64,000 bases of DNA from Sandaracinaceae bacterium (GTDB taxonomy: Bacteria > Myxococcota_A > Polyangia > Polyangiales > JAFGIB01): assembly GCA_017881055.1 (NCBI GenBank), contig JADGRF010000101.1:31304-95303 (forward strand). Direction: 5' to 3'. Below the pieces are notes generated by a model that worked only from the letters and a program-made list of their open reading frames with translations, had not been told where the DNA came from and searched no databases. Positions 1 to 9,958 of this stretch are shown in pieces (the first letter of the stretch is position 1; each line of letters opens with the position of its first letter). The translations under genes and the position numbers were made by a program.

Positions 1-1
1 C

Positions 2-3000
2 TGCGACGGCAAGATCGACGAAGGCGAAGCCGGCGCCGGCCTATGCGGTGCGGGCTCGTGCGTGCAGTGCCAGTGCGCGCTCGCGTGCAACGATCGTGAC
101 GAGTTCGGCATCATGTGCCCGACCGGCAAGGCGGCCGTCACGAGCGGCGGCAAGTGCTTCTGCGTGGGCGAGCTGTGCAAGCCTTCGGAGTGCGGCACCG
201 AGACGCTGCCCAAGAAGGGTACGCCGCAGTGCGCACCGGACATGCCCGGCGTGGTCGGAAACTGCGTGTGCAAGAACAATGTGTGCACCTCCCCGTGCGA
301 CGGCGTGATGTGCCCGCCGAACACGGTCTGCGATCCGACCTCGGGCAGCTGCCAGCGCGAGACGTGCTTGCTCCCGCAGTTCGCCTGCAAGAGCAACGAG
401 GTCTGCGACCCGACGGGCGGGGCGTGTTCCGTCGATGCGTGCGCGACGACCACCTGCAAGGCTGGCGAGGCCTGCCGCGATGGCAACTGCTTCGCGAGCT
501 GCGCCAACGTGCAATGCAAGAGCGGCGAGCTGTGCGTCGAGGGCAAGTGCGAGGCCAACAAGTGTGCCTCGACGCCCACGTGCGACATCGGTCAGATCTG
601 CAATCCGGCGGACGGCAAGTGCATCACGCCCGCCGACTGCCAGAGCTCCGGCTGCACCCAGGGCTTCATCTGCAACCGCGCGACCGGCTGCGAAGCCGAC
701 CCGTGCTTGCGCACGACCTGTCCCACGGATCAGACCTGCATCGCCGGCGAATGCACGTCGCGCTGCACGGGAGGCCTGGTCGAGTGCAAGAGCACGTGCG
801 TGGATCCGAAGACCGATCCGACGTTCTGCGGCGCGAAGAACGACTGCACCGGCGCTGACGTCGGCACGCAGTGCGACGGCAGCAAGGTGTGCAGCGTCGG
901 CAAGTGCTCGGCTTCGTGCGCTGCGGGCCTCGTGCAGTGTGGCAAGAGCTGCGTGGATGCCAAGAGTGACGAGATGCACTGCGGCGCGAGCGGCGACTGC
1001 AGCGGCAAGCGCGCGGGCAGCGTGTGCGGCACAGGCTTCATGTGCTCGGCCGGCATCTGTCGGCCGATCCCTTCCGGCGTAGGCAACAACGGCGGCACCG
1101 GTTCGGGCAACGGCACGGGCCCTGGTGCGACCGGAAGCAACCAGGTGGACAACCACAAGCGCGTGCTCGTCACCGGTGGCGGTGGCTGCGCATGCACGGT
1201 GCCCGCGGGTCACGGCACAGGTTCCGATCAGCCCGTGCGCGGTCCAATTGCGTTCGCGCTCGGAGTCCTCTTGCTCGCGCTGCGTAGACTGCGTCGTCGC
1301 GGCCGGATCGCAATGCGCGGCGCGCAGCTCGTGCGCGCACTGCTCACGGTCGTCGGCGTGGGGCTCTTCGCCATGCTCGGCGGCTGTAAGGTGCAACCCT
1401 TCTGCCTCGACTGCGTCGAAGACGCAGGCTCTACGATCACGAACGAGAGCGAGGGCGGCAGCGCCAACCTCGGCGACGCCGGCGCATCGAACGTCGGTGA
1501 CGGTGGCGGCACCAACACGGGCAAGAACGATGGCGGTGCCGGCGCGGGCGGTGCGGGCGGTGGATGCCTCGCGCAGGAGCTCTGCAACGGCAAAGACGAC
1601 GACTGCGACGGCAAGATCGACGAAGGCATCGACACCAAGAGCGATCCGAACAACTGCGGCGGCTGCGGCAAGGCGTGCCGGCCGGACCACGCGTTCGGTC
1701 AGTGCAAGGCTGGCGTCTGCGGCTTCACGACCTGCGACATCGGCTTCGTGAATCTGGACAAGAAAGCCCTCAACGGTTGCGAGTATGCGTGTCAGGCGCA
1801 TCCCGATCCCGACGACTCGGTCTGCGACAACCGCGACAACGACTGCGACGGCAAGATCGATGAAGACGTCAATAAGCAAACCGATCCGCTGAACTGCGGC
1901 GTGTGCGGCAAGAGCTGCCGCTACGCGAATGCCGTCGCGGGCGCGTCGTGCGTGGGCGGCCAGTGCGCGCTCGATCCGTCGAAGTGCGACCCCGGCTTCT
2001 ACGACATCGATCACAACCCGGCGACGGGCTGCGAGTACCAGTGCACGCCTGCGGCCGATCCGACCGAACTATGCAATCGGATCGACGAAGACTGTGACGG
2101 CAAGATCGACGAGACCGTGGCCAGCATCGCCTGCGGCGATGACACGGGTGAGTGCAGCTCCGGCACCACCGTCTGCACGAACGGCCAGACCGTGTGCATG
2201 GGTGGCGTCGGTCCGGCGACCGAGATCTGCGACGGGCTCGACAACGACTGCGACATGAAAGTCGACGAGACCGATCCGCGCATCGGTCCGTGTGGCTCGA
2301 CGCTCGGCACGTGCCAGGCGGGTACGTTCGCCTGCGTGAGTGGCGCGCTCGCCTGCCTCAACGCGACCGATCCGGTCGCCGAGGTCTGCGACGGCCTCGA
2401 CAACGACTGCGACGGTGTCATCGACAACGGCAATCCCGGCGGCGGTGTGTCGTGCGGCTCGAGCTCCACCGGCGAATGCAAGCTCGGCCTGAGCGTGTGC
2501 ATGGCTGGCGCGCTGCGCTGCGCCAACGAGGTAGGTCCGACGGACGAGGTCTGCGACGGCAAGGACAACGACTGCGACGGCGTCGTCGACAACGGCAACC
2601 CGCAGGGCGGCGCGGCCTGCGGCAATAGCTTGGGCGAGTGCGCGAACGGCACGTTCCTGTGTCAGAACGGCTCGCTGGTCTGCAACGGCGGCACGCTGCC
2701 TACGCCCGAGATCTGCGACGGCCTCGACAACAACTGCGACGGTCTGTTCGATGAGAACAATCCGGGCGGCGGCGGTGCGTGCGGCTCCAGCGTGGGTCAG
2801 TGCAAGCCTGGCGTGCAGCAGTGCGTGGCGGGTGGCCTGGTCTGTGCCGGTTCAGTCGCTGGCGTGCCCGAAGTCTGCGACGGCCTCGACAACGACTGCG
2901 ATGGTGTCGTCGACAACGGCAACCCGGGCGGTGGCGGCGGTTGTGGCAGCAGCATCGGCGAGTGCCAGCCCGGTACCGTCATGTGCGTGACCGGCGCGCT

Positions 3001-6000
3001 CGTCTGCACGGGTGCCGTGTCCGGCACGCCCGAGATCTGCGACGGCCTCGACAACAACTGCGACGGCAGGTTCGACGAAGGCAACCCCGGTGGCGGTGCG
3101 ACGTGCGGTAGCAGCGTCGGTGCGTGCAAGACCGGCGTCGAAGCGTGCGTCGGTGGTTCGGTCGTGTGTCAGGGCGCGGTCAACGGCTCGGCCGAGGTCT
3201 GCGACGGCCTCGACAACGACTGCGACGGCGTGGTCGACAACGGCAACCCCGGCGGCGGCGCGACCTGCGGCAGCGGCATCGGCGTGTGCAGGACCGGCAC
3301 GATGCTGTGCCAGTCCGGTGCGCTTTCGTGCGTCGGCGGCGTCTCGGGCAGTGGCGAAGTCTGCGATGGCAAGGACAACGACTGCGACGGCGTGATCGAC
3401 AACGGCAACCCTGGCGGCGGTGCGACCTGCGGCAGCGCCGTCGGCGAGTGCAAGAAGGGCACGCAGCAATGCATCGCGGGCGGCATCGTGTGCAGCGGTG
3501 CGACTGCGCCTGCCGCAGAAGTCTGCGACGGCAAGGACAACGACTGCGACGGCCTGGTCGACAACGGCAATCCTGGCGGCGGCGCGAGCTGCGGCAGCTC
3601 GGTGGGTGAGTGCAAGAAGGGCACGATTCAGTGTCAGAGCGGCGCGCTCTCGTGCGTGGGCGCAGTCAGTGGCACGGCCGAGGTCTGCGACGGCAAGGAC
3701 AACAACTGCAACGGCCTATTCGACGAAGGCAACCCCGGCGGCGGTGCGACCTGCGGCAGCAGCGTGGGCCAGTGCAAGACCGGCACGCTCACCTGCGCGG
3801 GCGGCACGTTCGTGTGCCAGGGCTCCGTGAGTCCCGGGAACGAAGTCTGCGACGGCAAAGACAACAACTGCGATGGCGTCGTCGACGAGAACAACCCGGG
3901 CGGTGGCGCGAGCTGCGGCAGCAACTTGGGTCAGTGCACGGCGGGCACTATTCAATGCGCGTCAGGTGCACTCTCGTGCACGGGCTCGGTCGCTGGCAGC
4001 GTCGAGGTGTGTGACGGTCTCGACAACGACTGCGACGGCAAGTTCGACGAAGGCAACCCGGGTGGCGGTGCGACTTGCGGCAGCTCGGTCGGCGCGTGCA
4101 AGACCGGCGCGATCGCGTGCGTCAGCGGTGCGCTCGTGTGCTCCGGCGCAGTCACGGCCAGCCCCGAGGTGTGCGACGGCATCGACAACAACTGCAACGG
4201 CACGGTCGACGAAGGTAACCCCGGCGGCGGCAGCACCTGCGGCACCGACACCGGCGAGTGTTCGACCGGCACGGTGCAGTGTCAGAGCGGCGCGCTCGCG
4301 TGCGTCGGCGCAGTCGGCGGTACGACCGAGGTGTGCGACACCAAGGACAACGACTGCGACGGCAAGTTCGACGAGAGCAACCCCGGGGGCGGCGCGACCT
4401 GCGGCTCCAGCGTGGGCACGTGCAAGACCGGCGTGCTCACGTGCACCGGCGGCTCGATGCTGTGCGCGGGCGAAGTGCAGCCCATCACCGAGACTTGCGA
4501 CGGCAAGGACAACAACTGCGACGGCACCGTCGACGAAGGCAACCCGGGTGCGGGCGGCGTATGCGGCACCGACGTGGGCGAGTGTTCGACCGGCACCAAG
4601 CAGTGCGTCAGCGGTGCGCTCGTGTGCATGGGCGGCAAGACTCCCACGCCGGAGATCTGCGACGGCAAGGACAACAATTGCGACGGCAACTTCGACGAGG
4701 GCAACCCGGGCGGCGGTGCGACCTGCGGTTCGAGCGTGGGCGCGTGTCACACGGGTACGCTCACCTGCACGAGCGGCGCGCTCAATTGCGCAGGCTCGCA
4801 AGCGGCGGTCGCCGAGACCTGCGACGGCATCGACAACAACTGCAATGGCACTGTCGACGAAGGCAACCCCGGTGGCGGTGGCGCGTGCGGCTCCGACGTC
4901 GGCACCTGCAAGCTCGGCACGCTCACCTGCGGCGCCGGTAGCTTGAGCTGCGTGGGTAATACGGCTCCGGCGACCGAAGTCTGCGACGGCAAGGACAACG
5001 ACTGCGACGGCTTGTTCGACGAGGGCAACCCTGGCGGCGGTGCAGTTTGCGGCTCGAACGTGGGCACCTGCGTGCAGGGCGCGATGACCTGCGTCAGCGG
5101 CGGCTTGACCTGCGTCGGCTCGACCGGCCCCAGCGTCGAGGTCTGTGACACCAAAGACAACAACTGCAACGGCTCGGCCGACGAGACGTTCAACCTGCAG
5201 AACGGCGACACCAACAACTGCGGCAGCTGCAACCACGTCTGCAACCTCCCGAACGCCACGCCCAAGTGCGCGTCCGGCGTCTGCAAGATCCTGGCGTGCA
5301 ACACCGGCTTCGTGGACGCCAACCACACCGACGCCGACGGCTGCGAGCTCACCTGCACCGTCAGCGGTCCCGAGGTGTGTGACGGCCTCGACAACGACTG
5401 CAACGGCCTGATCGACGACAGCCCGCAGCTGCCACCCTCCAGCTTCTGCGGCATCAACATCGGCGAGTGCAAGTCCGGGACGGTCGTGTGCTTGAGTGGC
5501 GGCATCCAGTGTCAGGGCACGGTCGCGGCGGTGCCCGAGACCTGTGACGGCAAGGACAACGACTGCAACGGCAAGATCGACGAGAACTGGAGCATCGGTA
5601 ACTCGTGCAGCGTCGGCGTAGGTGGCTGCAAGAACACCGGCTTCCTGCAATGCAGCGGCGCGTCGGCCTCGCAGTGCTGCACCGCGAAGTCGCCCACGGC
5701 GTGCACGGTGCTCGCAGCGAAGCCCACCGCGAACGAAGCCTGCAACAACATCGACGACGACTGCGACGGCAAGACCGACGAAGTCAGCGGCGTGAGCGGC
5801 GACAACGGCGGCATCGGTCCGGACGACTTCTCCACCGTCACGATCACGGGCGGTGTGAAGGTCTTCCAATACGAAGCATCGCGTCCCGACGCGCAGGCGA
5901 ATGCGTCCGGCTCGGGCAACAAGCTCGCGTGCTCGAACGGCAACAAGATCCCGTGGACCGACGTCACCTGGAACGAAGCGCACGACGCGTGCTGCGCGCT

Positions 6001-7402
6001 CAACGCGGGCGGCCAGTGCGCGGGCAACGGCGGCTGGCGCCTGTGCGACTCGCCAACCTGGCAGACCGCATGCCAGAGCACGACGGCCCTGTGCAAGTGG
6101 GGCTACGGCACCAACTGCTCCACTGCCAACGGTGCGACCAGCGCGGCGCAGGAGTGCAACGGCAAGGAATACGACAGCGACCCGAACACCACGGGCGATC
6201 AAGATGCGCGCCTCGCCACCGGCTCGTTCGGTCAGTGCAAGTCGCCTTGGGGCGCGGCGGGCGACATCTACGATATGTCTGGCAACGTGAAGGAGTGGAC
6301 CAACACGCAGCAGAGCAACGGACTCTTCGAGCTGCGCGGCGGTAGCTACAACAACATCGAGTCCGGTCGCACCTGCGCGTTCAACTACGTGGTCGGCGAT
6401 CAGGCCTTCGCCTTCCAGAACACGGGCTTCCGCTGCTGCAACTACCCGGCGGCGGTTCAGACCTGCGCGTCGTTCACGGCGACCAACGTCCCGCAGTCCA
6501 CACCGGGCAACGCGGACTCCGGCACAGCGGTCTCGACGCTGAGCGTTGCAGCTGGCACCAAGATCACGGACGTCAACGTGATCGGCGCTACCGGCACCAC
6601 CAACCGCATCCTGCAGGATCAGATCACGCTGACCAGCCCCGGTGGCACCACCAGCACGCTGCTCGCGGCCGGCTCGTGCAGCAACGGCATCAACCACAAC
6701 TGGAGCTTCTCGCTCGACGATCAGGCCGCGGCCGGCGCCGCCAGCTGCACCACACCGATCGGTGGCGGCGCGACCGTGCAGCCGACGAACGCGAGCTTCA
6801 ACGGCGCTGCGCTCTCGGTCTTCAACGGTCAGAACAGCACGGGCACCTGGACGATGAAGGTCATCGACAACGTCGCGCTGCCCAGCTGCACCACGTTCAC
6901 CTCGAACGACGTGCCGAAGACCATTCCCGGTAGCCCGACGCCAGTCACGGGCACGGCCACCTCGACCTTGAGCATTCCCGTGACGCAGGGCGGCATCATC
7001 ACCGACGTAAACGTGCTCTCCGCCGTCGGCACGACCGGTCGCTTCAGTCAGACGCAGATCACGCTGACCAGTCCAGCCGGCACGGCGCGCACGATGGTCC
7101 CGTCCGGCCAGTGCGGCAACGCGATCGCGAACTGGAGCTTCAACTGGGACGACGCCGCGGGCAGCGCCACCGTCAGCTGCGCCGCGACCCCAGCCGGCGG
7201 CGGCGCCACGATTCGCCCGAATCAGACGCTCGCAGTCTTCAACGGCCAGGAGAGCAGCGGCACCTGGACCCTGAAAGCGATCGACGGTAACGCCACCGGT
7301 GCGTTCTTCCCGACCATCACGGGCTGGAGCATCCAGGTCTGCATCTCGCCCGTGTATCCGACGATCACGGCGTGGGGCCTGCAGATCTGCGGCACAGACT
7401 GA
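2..7402 (+). CDS. Giant Cys-rich surface protein, 5' truncated by window edge: EGF/TraA-like Cys-rich region, MYXO-CTERM-like segment, lipobox, about 25 MopE-type 'CDGxDNDCDGxxDE' repeats, FGE/SUMF1-like segment, two proprotein-convertase P-domain-like segments
   Basis: Frame is open from base 2 with no stop until 7402. Seen in translation: GGGGCACTVPAG...GPIAFALGVLLLALRRLRRRGR, then MRGAQLVRALLTVVGVGLFAMLGGC, repeated EVCDGLDNDCDGVVDNGNPGGG units, WGAAGDIYDMSGNVKEWT...ELRGGSYNN...GFRCC, and two SFTATNVPQ..TWTMKVID / TTFTSNDVPK..TWTLKAID modules. May be two genes (boundary near 1313). Confidence 0.85.
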   Translation, partial: CDGKIDEGEAGAGLCGAGSCVQCQCALACNDRDEFGIMCPTGKAAVTSGGKCFCVGELCKPSECGTETLPKKGTPQCAPDMPGVVGNCVCKNNVCTSPCDGVMCPPNTVCDPTSGSCQRETCLLPQFACKSNEVCDPTGGACSVDACATTTCKAGEACRDGNCFASCANVQCKSGELCVEGKCEANKCASTPTCDIGQICNPADGKCITPADCQSSGCTQGFICNRATGCEADPCLRTTCPTDQTCIAGECTSRCTGGLVECKSTCVDPKTDPTFCGAKNDCTGADVGTQCDGSKVCSVGKCSASCAAGLVQCGKSCVDAKSDEMHCGASGDCSGKRAGSVCGTGFMCSAGICRPIPSGVGNNGGTGSGNGTGPGATGSNQVDNHKRVLVTGGGGCACTVPAGHGTGSDQPVRGPIAFALGVLLLALRRLRRRGRIAMRGAQLVRALLTVVGVGLFAMLGGCKVQPFCLDCVEDAGSTITNESEGGSANLGDAGASNVGDGGGTNTGKNDGGAGAGGAGGGCLAQELCNGKDDDCDGKIDEGIDTKSDPNNCGGCGKACRPDHAFGQCKAGVCGFTTCDIGFVNLDKKALNGCEYACQAHPDPDDSVCDNRDNDCDGKIDEDVNKQTDPLNCGVCGKSCRYANAVAGASCVGGQCALDPSKCDPGFYDIDHNPATGCEYQCTPAADPTELCNRIDEDCDGKIDETVASIACGDDTGECSSGTTVCTNGQTVCMGGVGPATEICDGLDNDCDMKVDETDPRIGPCGSTLGTCQAGTFACVSGALACLNATDPVAEVCDGLDNDCDGVIDNGNPGGGVSCGSSSTGECKLGLSVCMAGALRCANEVGPTDEVCDGKDNDCDGVVDNGNPQGGAACGNSLGECANGTFLCQNGSLVCNGGTLPTPEICDGLDNNCDGLFDENNPGGGGACGSSVGQCKPGVQQCVAGGLVCAGSVAGVPEVCDGLDNDCDGVVDNGNPGGGGGCGSSIGECQPGTVMCVTGALVCTGAVSGTPEICDGLDNNCDGRFDEGNPGGGATCGSSVGACKTGVEACVGGSVVCQGAVNGSAEVCDGLDNDCDGVVDNGNPGGGATCGSGIGVCRTGTMLCQSGALSCVGGVSGSGEVCDGKDNDCDGVIDNGNPGGGATCGSAVGECKKGTQQCIAGGIVCSGATAPAAEVCDGKDNDCDGLVDNGNPGGGASCGSSVGECKKGTIQCQSGALSCVGAVSGTAEVCDGKDNNCNGLFDEGNPGGGATCGSSVGQCKTGTLTCAGGTFVCQGSVSPGNEVCDGKDNNCDGVVDENNPGGGASCGSNLGQCTAGTIQCASGALSCTGSVAGSVEVCDGLDNDCDGKFDEGNPGGGATCGSSVGACKTGAIACVSGALVCSGAVTASPEVCDGIDNNCNGTVDEGNPGGGSTCGTDTGECSTGTVQCQSGALACVGAVGGTTEVCDTKDNDCDGKFDESNPGGGATCGSSVGTCKTGVLTCTGGSMLCAGEVQPITETCDGKDNNCDGTVDEGNPGAGGVCGTDVGECSTGTKQCVSGALVCMGGKTPTPEICDGKDNNCDGNFDEGNPGGGATCGSSVGACHTGTLTCTSGALNCAGSQAAVAETCDGIDNNCNGTVDEGNPGGGGACGSDVGTCKLGTLTCGAGSLSCVGNTAPATEVCDGKDNDCDGLFDEGNPGGGAVCGSNVGTCVQGAMTCVSGGLTCVGSTGPSVEVCDTKDNNCNGSADETFNLQNGDTNNCGSCNHVCNLPNATPKCASGVCKILACNTGFVDANHTDADGCELTCTVSGPEVCDGLDNDCNGLIDDSPQLPPSSFCGINIGECKSGTVVCLSGGIQCQGTVAAVPETCDGKDNDCNGKIDENWSIGNSCSVGVGGCKNTGFLQCSGASASQCCTAKSPTACTVLAAKPTANEACNNIDDDCDGKTDEVSGVSGDNGGIGPDDFSTVTITGGVKVFQYEASRPDAQANASGSGNKLACSNGNKIPWTDVTWNEAHDACCALNAGGQCAGNGGWRLCDSPTWQTACQSTTALCKWGYGTNCSTANGATSAAQECNGKEYDSDPNTTGDQDARLATGSFGQCKSPWGAAGDIYDMSGNVKEWTNTQQSNGLFELRGGSYNNIESGRTCAFNYVVGDQAFAFQNTGFRCCNYPAAVQTCASFTATNVPQSTPGNADSGTAVSTLSVAAGTKITDVNVIGATGTTNRILQDQITLTSPGGTTSTLLAAGSCSNGINHNWSFSLDDQAAAGAASCTTPIGGGATVQPTNASFNGAALSVFNGQNSTGTWTMKVIDNVALPSCTTFTSNDVPKTIPGSPTPVTGTATSTLSIPVTQGGIITDVNVLSAVGTTGRFSQTQITLTSPAGTARTMVPSGQCGNAIANWSFNWDDAAGSATVSCAATPAGGGATIRPNQTLAVFNGQESSGTWTLKAIDGNATGAFFPTITGWSIQVCISPVYPTITAWGLQICGTD
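2381..5137 (+). repeat. Coding tandem repeat: 17 units of about 54 aa (about 162 bp) of the type E-V-CDGxDNDCDGxxDxGNPGGGxxCGSSxGxCxxGxxxCxxGxLxCxG
   Basis: Hand-counted 17 consecutive NPGGG-class units between GAG codons at 2381 and 5138; 2757 bp/17 is about 162 bp. More degenerate units flank on both sides (about 1573-2380 and 5138-5800). Confidence 0.85.
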
Positions 7403-7469
7403 TTTTCCAGGCTTTTGCGTGCAGGCCGCGACGCGTCACCCGGCTCGCCTGATTGTCCACGCGAGCGAA

Positions 7470-8585
7470 ATGGCGTACAGTCTACGCGTGCTCCCTACAA
7501 GTCGTTCATGGGCGCCGCTGACAGCTGCAGCGCTCGGGTTTGCGAGTCTTCTTGGTTTCCAAGATTCGCGCGCGCTGGCTGAAGATGCGACAGCTGCAAC
7601 GGTCGCGCGCTCAGTCGTTCCTGCCGCTCCGGCCAGCAAGCCGGTCGACATCACCATCCTGCAGACGGTGAACCTGCCGTGGCAGGCTCCGGAGGTGATC
7701 GTCACGGCGCTCGCGCCGCTCGAGCGCTTGCACGTCGAGCTCGTGATCGACACGGCCGCGGGCCCTTCGGAAGACGCCTCCGACGTGCTCACCGGCATGA
7801 CGCGCTCGATCACCTGGAAGACCGGCAGCGGCAAGCATCGCTGCGAGGTGCGTGTGTCCGGCGTGCAGAACGGCATGGGTTTTCGTCGGGTCGAGAGCGC
7901 CACGGTCGACGTCGTGCCGCCGCTCCATGTGGAGTTTTCGCCGGCCAACGTCGACCTCGCGGCGCGCACGCTCCATTTTCGTTCGCGCTCGGACATCGCG
8001 TTCGCCGAGCTGACGCTGTTCGACGTCGACGGCAACGCGCTGCATCAGGCCACCACGCCGGTCGGCGGCGGCCAGGCCGGCAAGCCGATCACGCTGAGCT
8101 GGCCGGAGCTCCCTCGACCAGTCGCCAAGCTCACGGTGCGCGCCTTCGGCAGCTCCGACAGCTGGGCCGACATGGAGTGGTCGCCGATCCAGATCGAAGT
8201 ACCGCACGATCCGATCTTCTTCCGCGACACGGTCGTGCTCGGCAGTCGCGCCGACAAGCTGGCGGCAGCGTATCAGGCCGTGCGCCGCGTTGTGCACGAG
8301 TACGCAGGCGTGCCGGGCTTGCACCTGTACGTGCTCGGGCTCTCGAACCTCGAAGAGAAGGCGGGCTACGCGGCCGATCGTGCACGCGCCGTCGCCCAAT
8401 ACTTCCAAGAGCGCGGCGGCGTGGACCTGCCGGTGCTCGCCGGCTCGAGCATCGAGCTCGAAGACGCCGACGCCGACTCGGACTACGTACAGGCTTTCGT
8501 CGCAGTCGACGAGCCCGTGCACTCGCAGTGGCTCCCAGTCAGCGTCGCCGCGGTTTCCACGAAGGTCGCCAAGCTGGCGCCCTGA
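7470..8585 (+). CDS. Exported OmpA-like (degenerate) periplasmic/outer-membrane protein
   Basis: In-frame ATG at 7470, signal-peptide-like N-terminus (MAYSLRVLPTSRSWAPLTAAALGFASLLG...ALA), C-terminal IFFRDTVVLGSRADKLAAAYQAV...GLSNLEEKAGYAADRARAVAQYF resembling an OmpA-like fold. Confidence 0.7.
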   Translation: MAYSLRVLPTSRSWAPLTAAALGFASLLGFQDSRALAEDATAATVARSVVPAAPASKPVDITILQTVNLPWQAPEVIVTALAPLERLHVELVIDTAAGPSEDASDVLTGMTRSITWKTGSGKHRCEVRVSGVQNGMGFRRVESATVDVVPPLHVEFSPANVDLAARTLHFRSRSDIAFAELTLFDVDGNALHQATTPVGGGQAGKPITLSWPELPRPVAKLTVRAFGSSDSWADMEWSPIQIEVPHDPIFFRDTVVLGSRADKLAAAYQAVRRVVHEYAGVPGLHLYVLGLSNLEEKAGYAADRARAVAQYFQERGGVDLPVLAGSSIELEDADADSDYVQAFVAVDEPVHSQWLPVSVAAVSTKVAKLAP

Positions 8586-8645
8586 ACAAACAGTCGCATC
8601 GGCCGTGAGACACGCGACGTGGATCGCGGCCCATGCGTCGCTGTT

Positions 8646-9857
8646 TTAGACGCGCTCGATCAGCATTGCGATGCCTTGGCCCACGCCGATGCACATCGTG
8701 CAGAGCGCGTAGCGGCCTTGCGTTCGTGTCAGCTGGTACGTCGCGGTCGTGACCAGGCGTGCGCCGCTCATGCCGAGTGGATGGCCGAGCGCGATGGCTC
8801 CTCCGTACGGGTTCACGCGCGCGTCGTCGTCGGCCAGGCCGAGCTGACGCGTCACAGCGAGTGCTTGGGCGGCGAACGCTTCGTTCAGCTCGATCACGCT
8901 GAGGTCTGCGAGCGAGACGCCCGTCTTCGCCAGTAGTTTGCGAGTCGCCGGAGCGGGACCGATACCCATGATGCGCGGGGGAACGCCGGCGCTGACGCAT
9001 GCGACGATGCGTGCGCGCGGCGTAAGGCCGTACTTCTTCGCGGCCGCGGCCGACGCGATCAGGAGCGCGCAAGCGCCGTCGTTCACACCCGAGGCGTTGC
9101 CCGCGGTCACGCTGCCAGCCTCGCGAAACGGAGCCGGCAGCTTGGCGAGCGACTCGAGGGTCACGTCCGCGCGTGGGTGCTCGTCGCGTTCGACGTTCGT
9201 GACTCCGCCCTTGGCCCGCAGCGCTACCGGCGTGATCTCCGCGGCAAGAAAGCCTTGCTCCTGCGCGGCTGCGGTCTTCTTCTGGCTCGTCCACGCGAAG
9301 CGATCCTGATCGGCGCGCGTGACGTTGAAGTCAGCTGCGACGTTCTCTGCGGTCTCCGGCATCGAGTCGATGCCGTACTGCGCGTTCATCAACGGGTTCA
9401 CGAAGCGCCAGCCGATCGTGGTGTCGAAGAGCTCGGCGTTCCGCGAGAATGCCGTGGTGGCTTTGCCCTGTACGAACGGCGCACGTGACATCGATTCGAC
9501 GCCGCCAGCGATCACGAGCTCGGCTTCGCCCGTCTTGATCGCGCGCGCGGCCATGCTCACGGCGTCCATGCCGGAGCCGCACAAGCGATTGACGGTGGTG
9601 CCGGGAACGTCCACCGGCAGGCCCGCGAGCAAGCTAGCCATGCGGGCCACGTTGCGGTTGTCTTCGCCGGCTTGATTCGCGCAACCCAAGATCACGTCGT
9701 CGACCGCTGCGAAGTCGACCCCGGGATTGCGCTCGCGCAGGGCTTTGAGGGGTACTGCGCCGAGGTCGTCCGCACGTACGCCCGAGAGCACACCGCCGTA
9801 GCGGCCGATCGGAGTTCGGATCGCGTCGCAGATGAATGCCTCGTGGAGGGCCTGCAT
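8646..9857 (-). CDS. Acetyl-CoA acetyltransferase / 3-oxoadipyl-CoA thiolase-like thiolase
   Basis: Thiolase motifs [11 protein letters not shown] (acylated Cys), [31 protein letters not shown]-terminus [28 protein letters not shown] and [20 protein letters not shown] are PcaF-like. Confidence 0.93.
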   Translation of the reverse strand: MQALHEAFICDAIRTPIGRYGGVLSGVRADDLGAVPLKALRERNPGVDFAAVDDVILGCANQAGEDNRNVARMASLLAGLPVDVPGTTVNRLCGSGMDAVSMAARAIKTGEAELVIAGGVESMSRAPFVQGKATTAFSRNAELFDTTIGWRFVNPLMNAQYGIDSMPETAENVAADFNVTRADQDRFAWTSQKKTAAAQEQGFLAAEITPVALRAKGGVTNVERDEHPRADVTLESLAKLPAPFREAGSVTAGNASGVNDGACALLIASAAAAKKYGLTPRARIVACVSAGVPPRIMGIGPAPATRKLLAKTGVSLADLSVIELNEAFAAQALAVTRQLGLADDDARVNPYGGAIALGHPLGMSGARLVTTATYQLTRTQGRYALCTMCIGVGQGIAMLIERV

Positions 9858-9958
9858 GTCTCTCTGTCTCTCGACGGTCATCGCAGGACCCGCCCCGCCA
9901 AATGCGCGTGCGCCTGACCCAAAAGACCGCGAACGTGACACTCTACACCATACGGACG

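Noticed and set aside
3962-6697. 911-aa minus-strand ORF antisense to the repeat protein (similarly 41..2014 minus)
   Set aside because: Low-complexity Ala/Arg/Val-rich mirror of the plus-strand repeat gene. The plus strand has recognisable domains and this frame has none, so it is a high-GC periodic-codon artefact.
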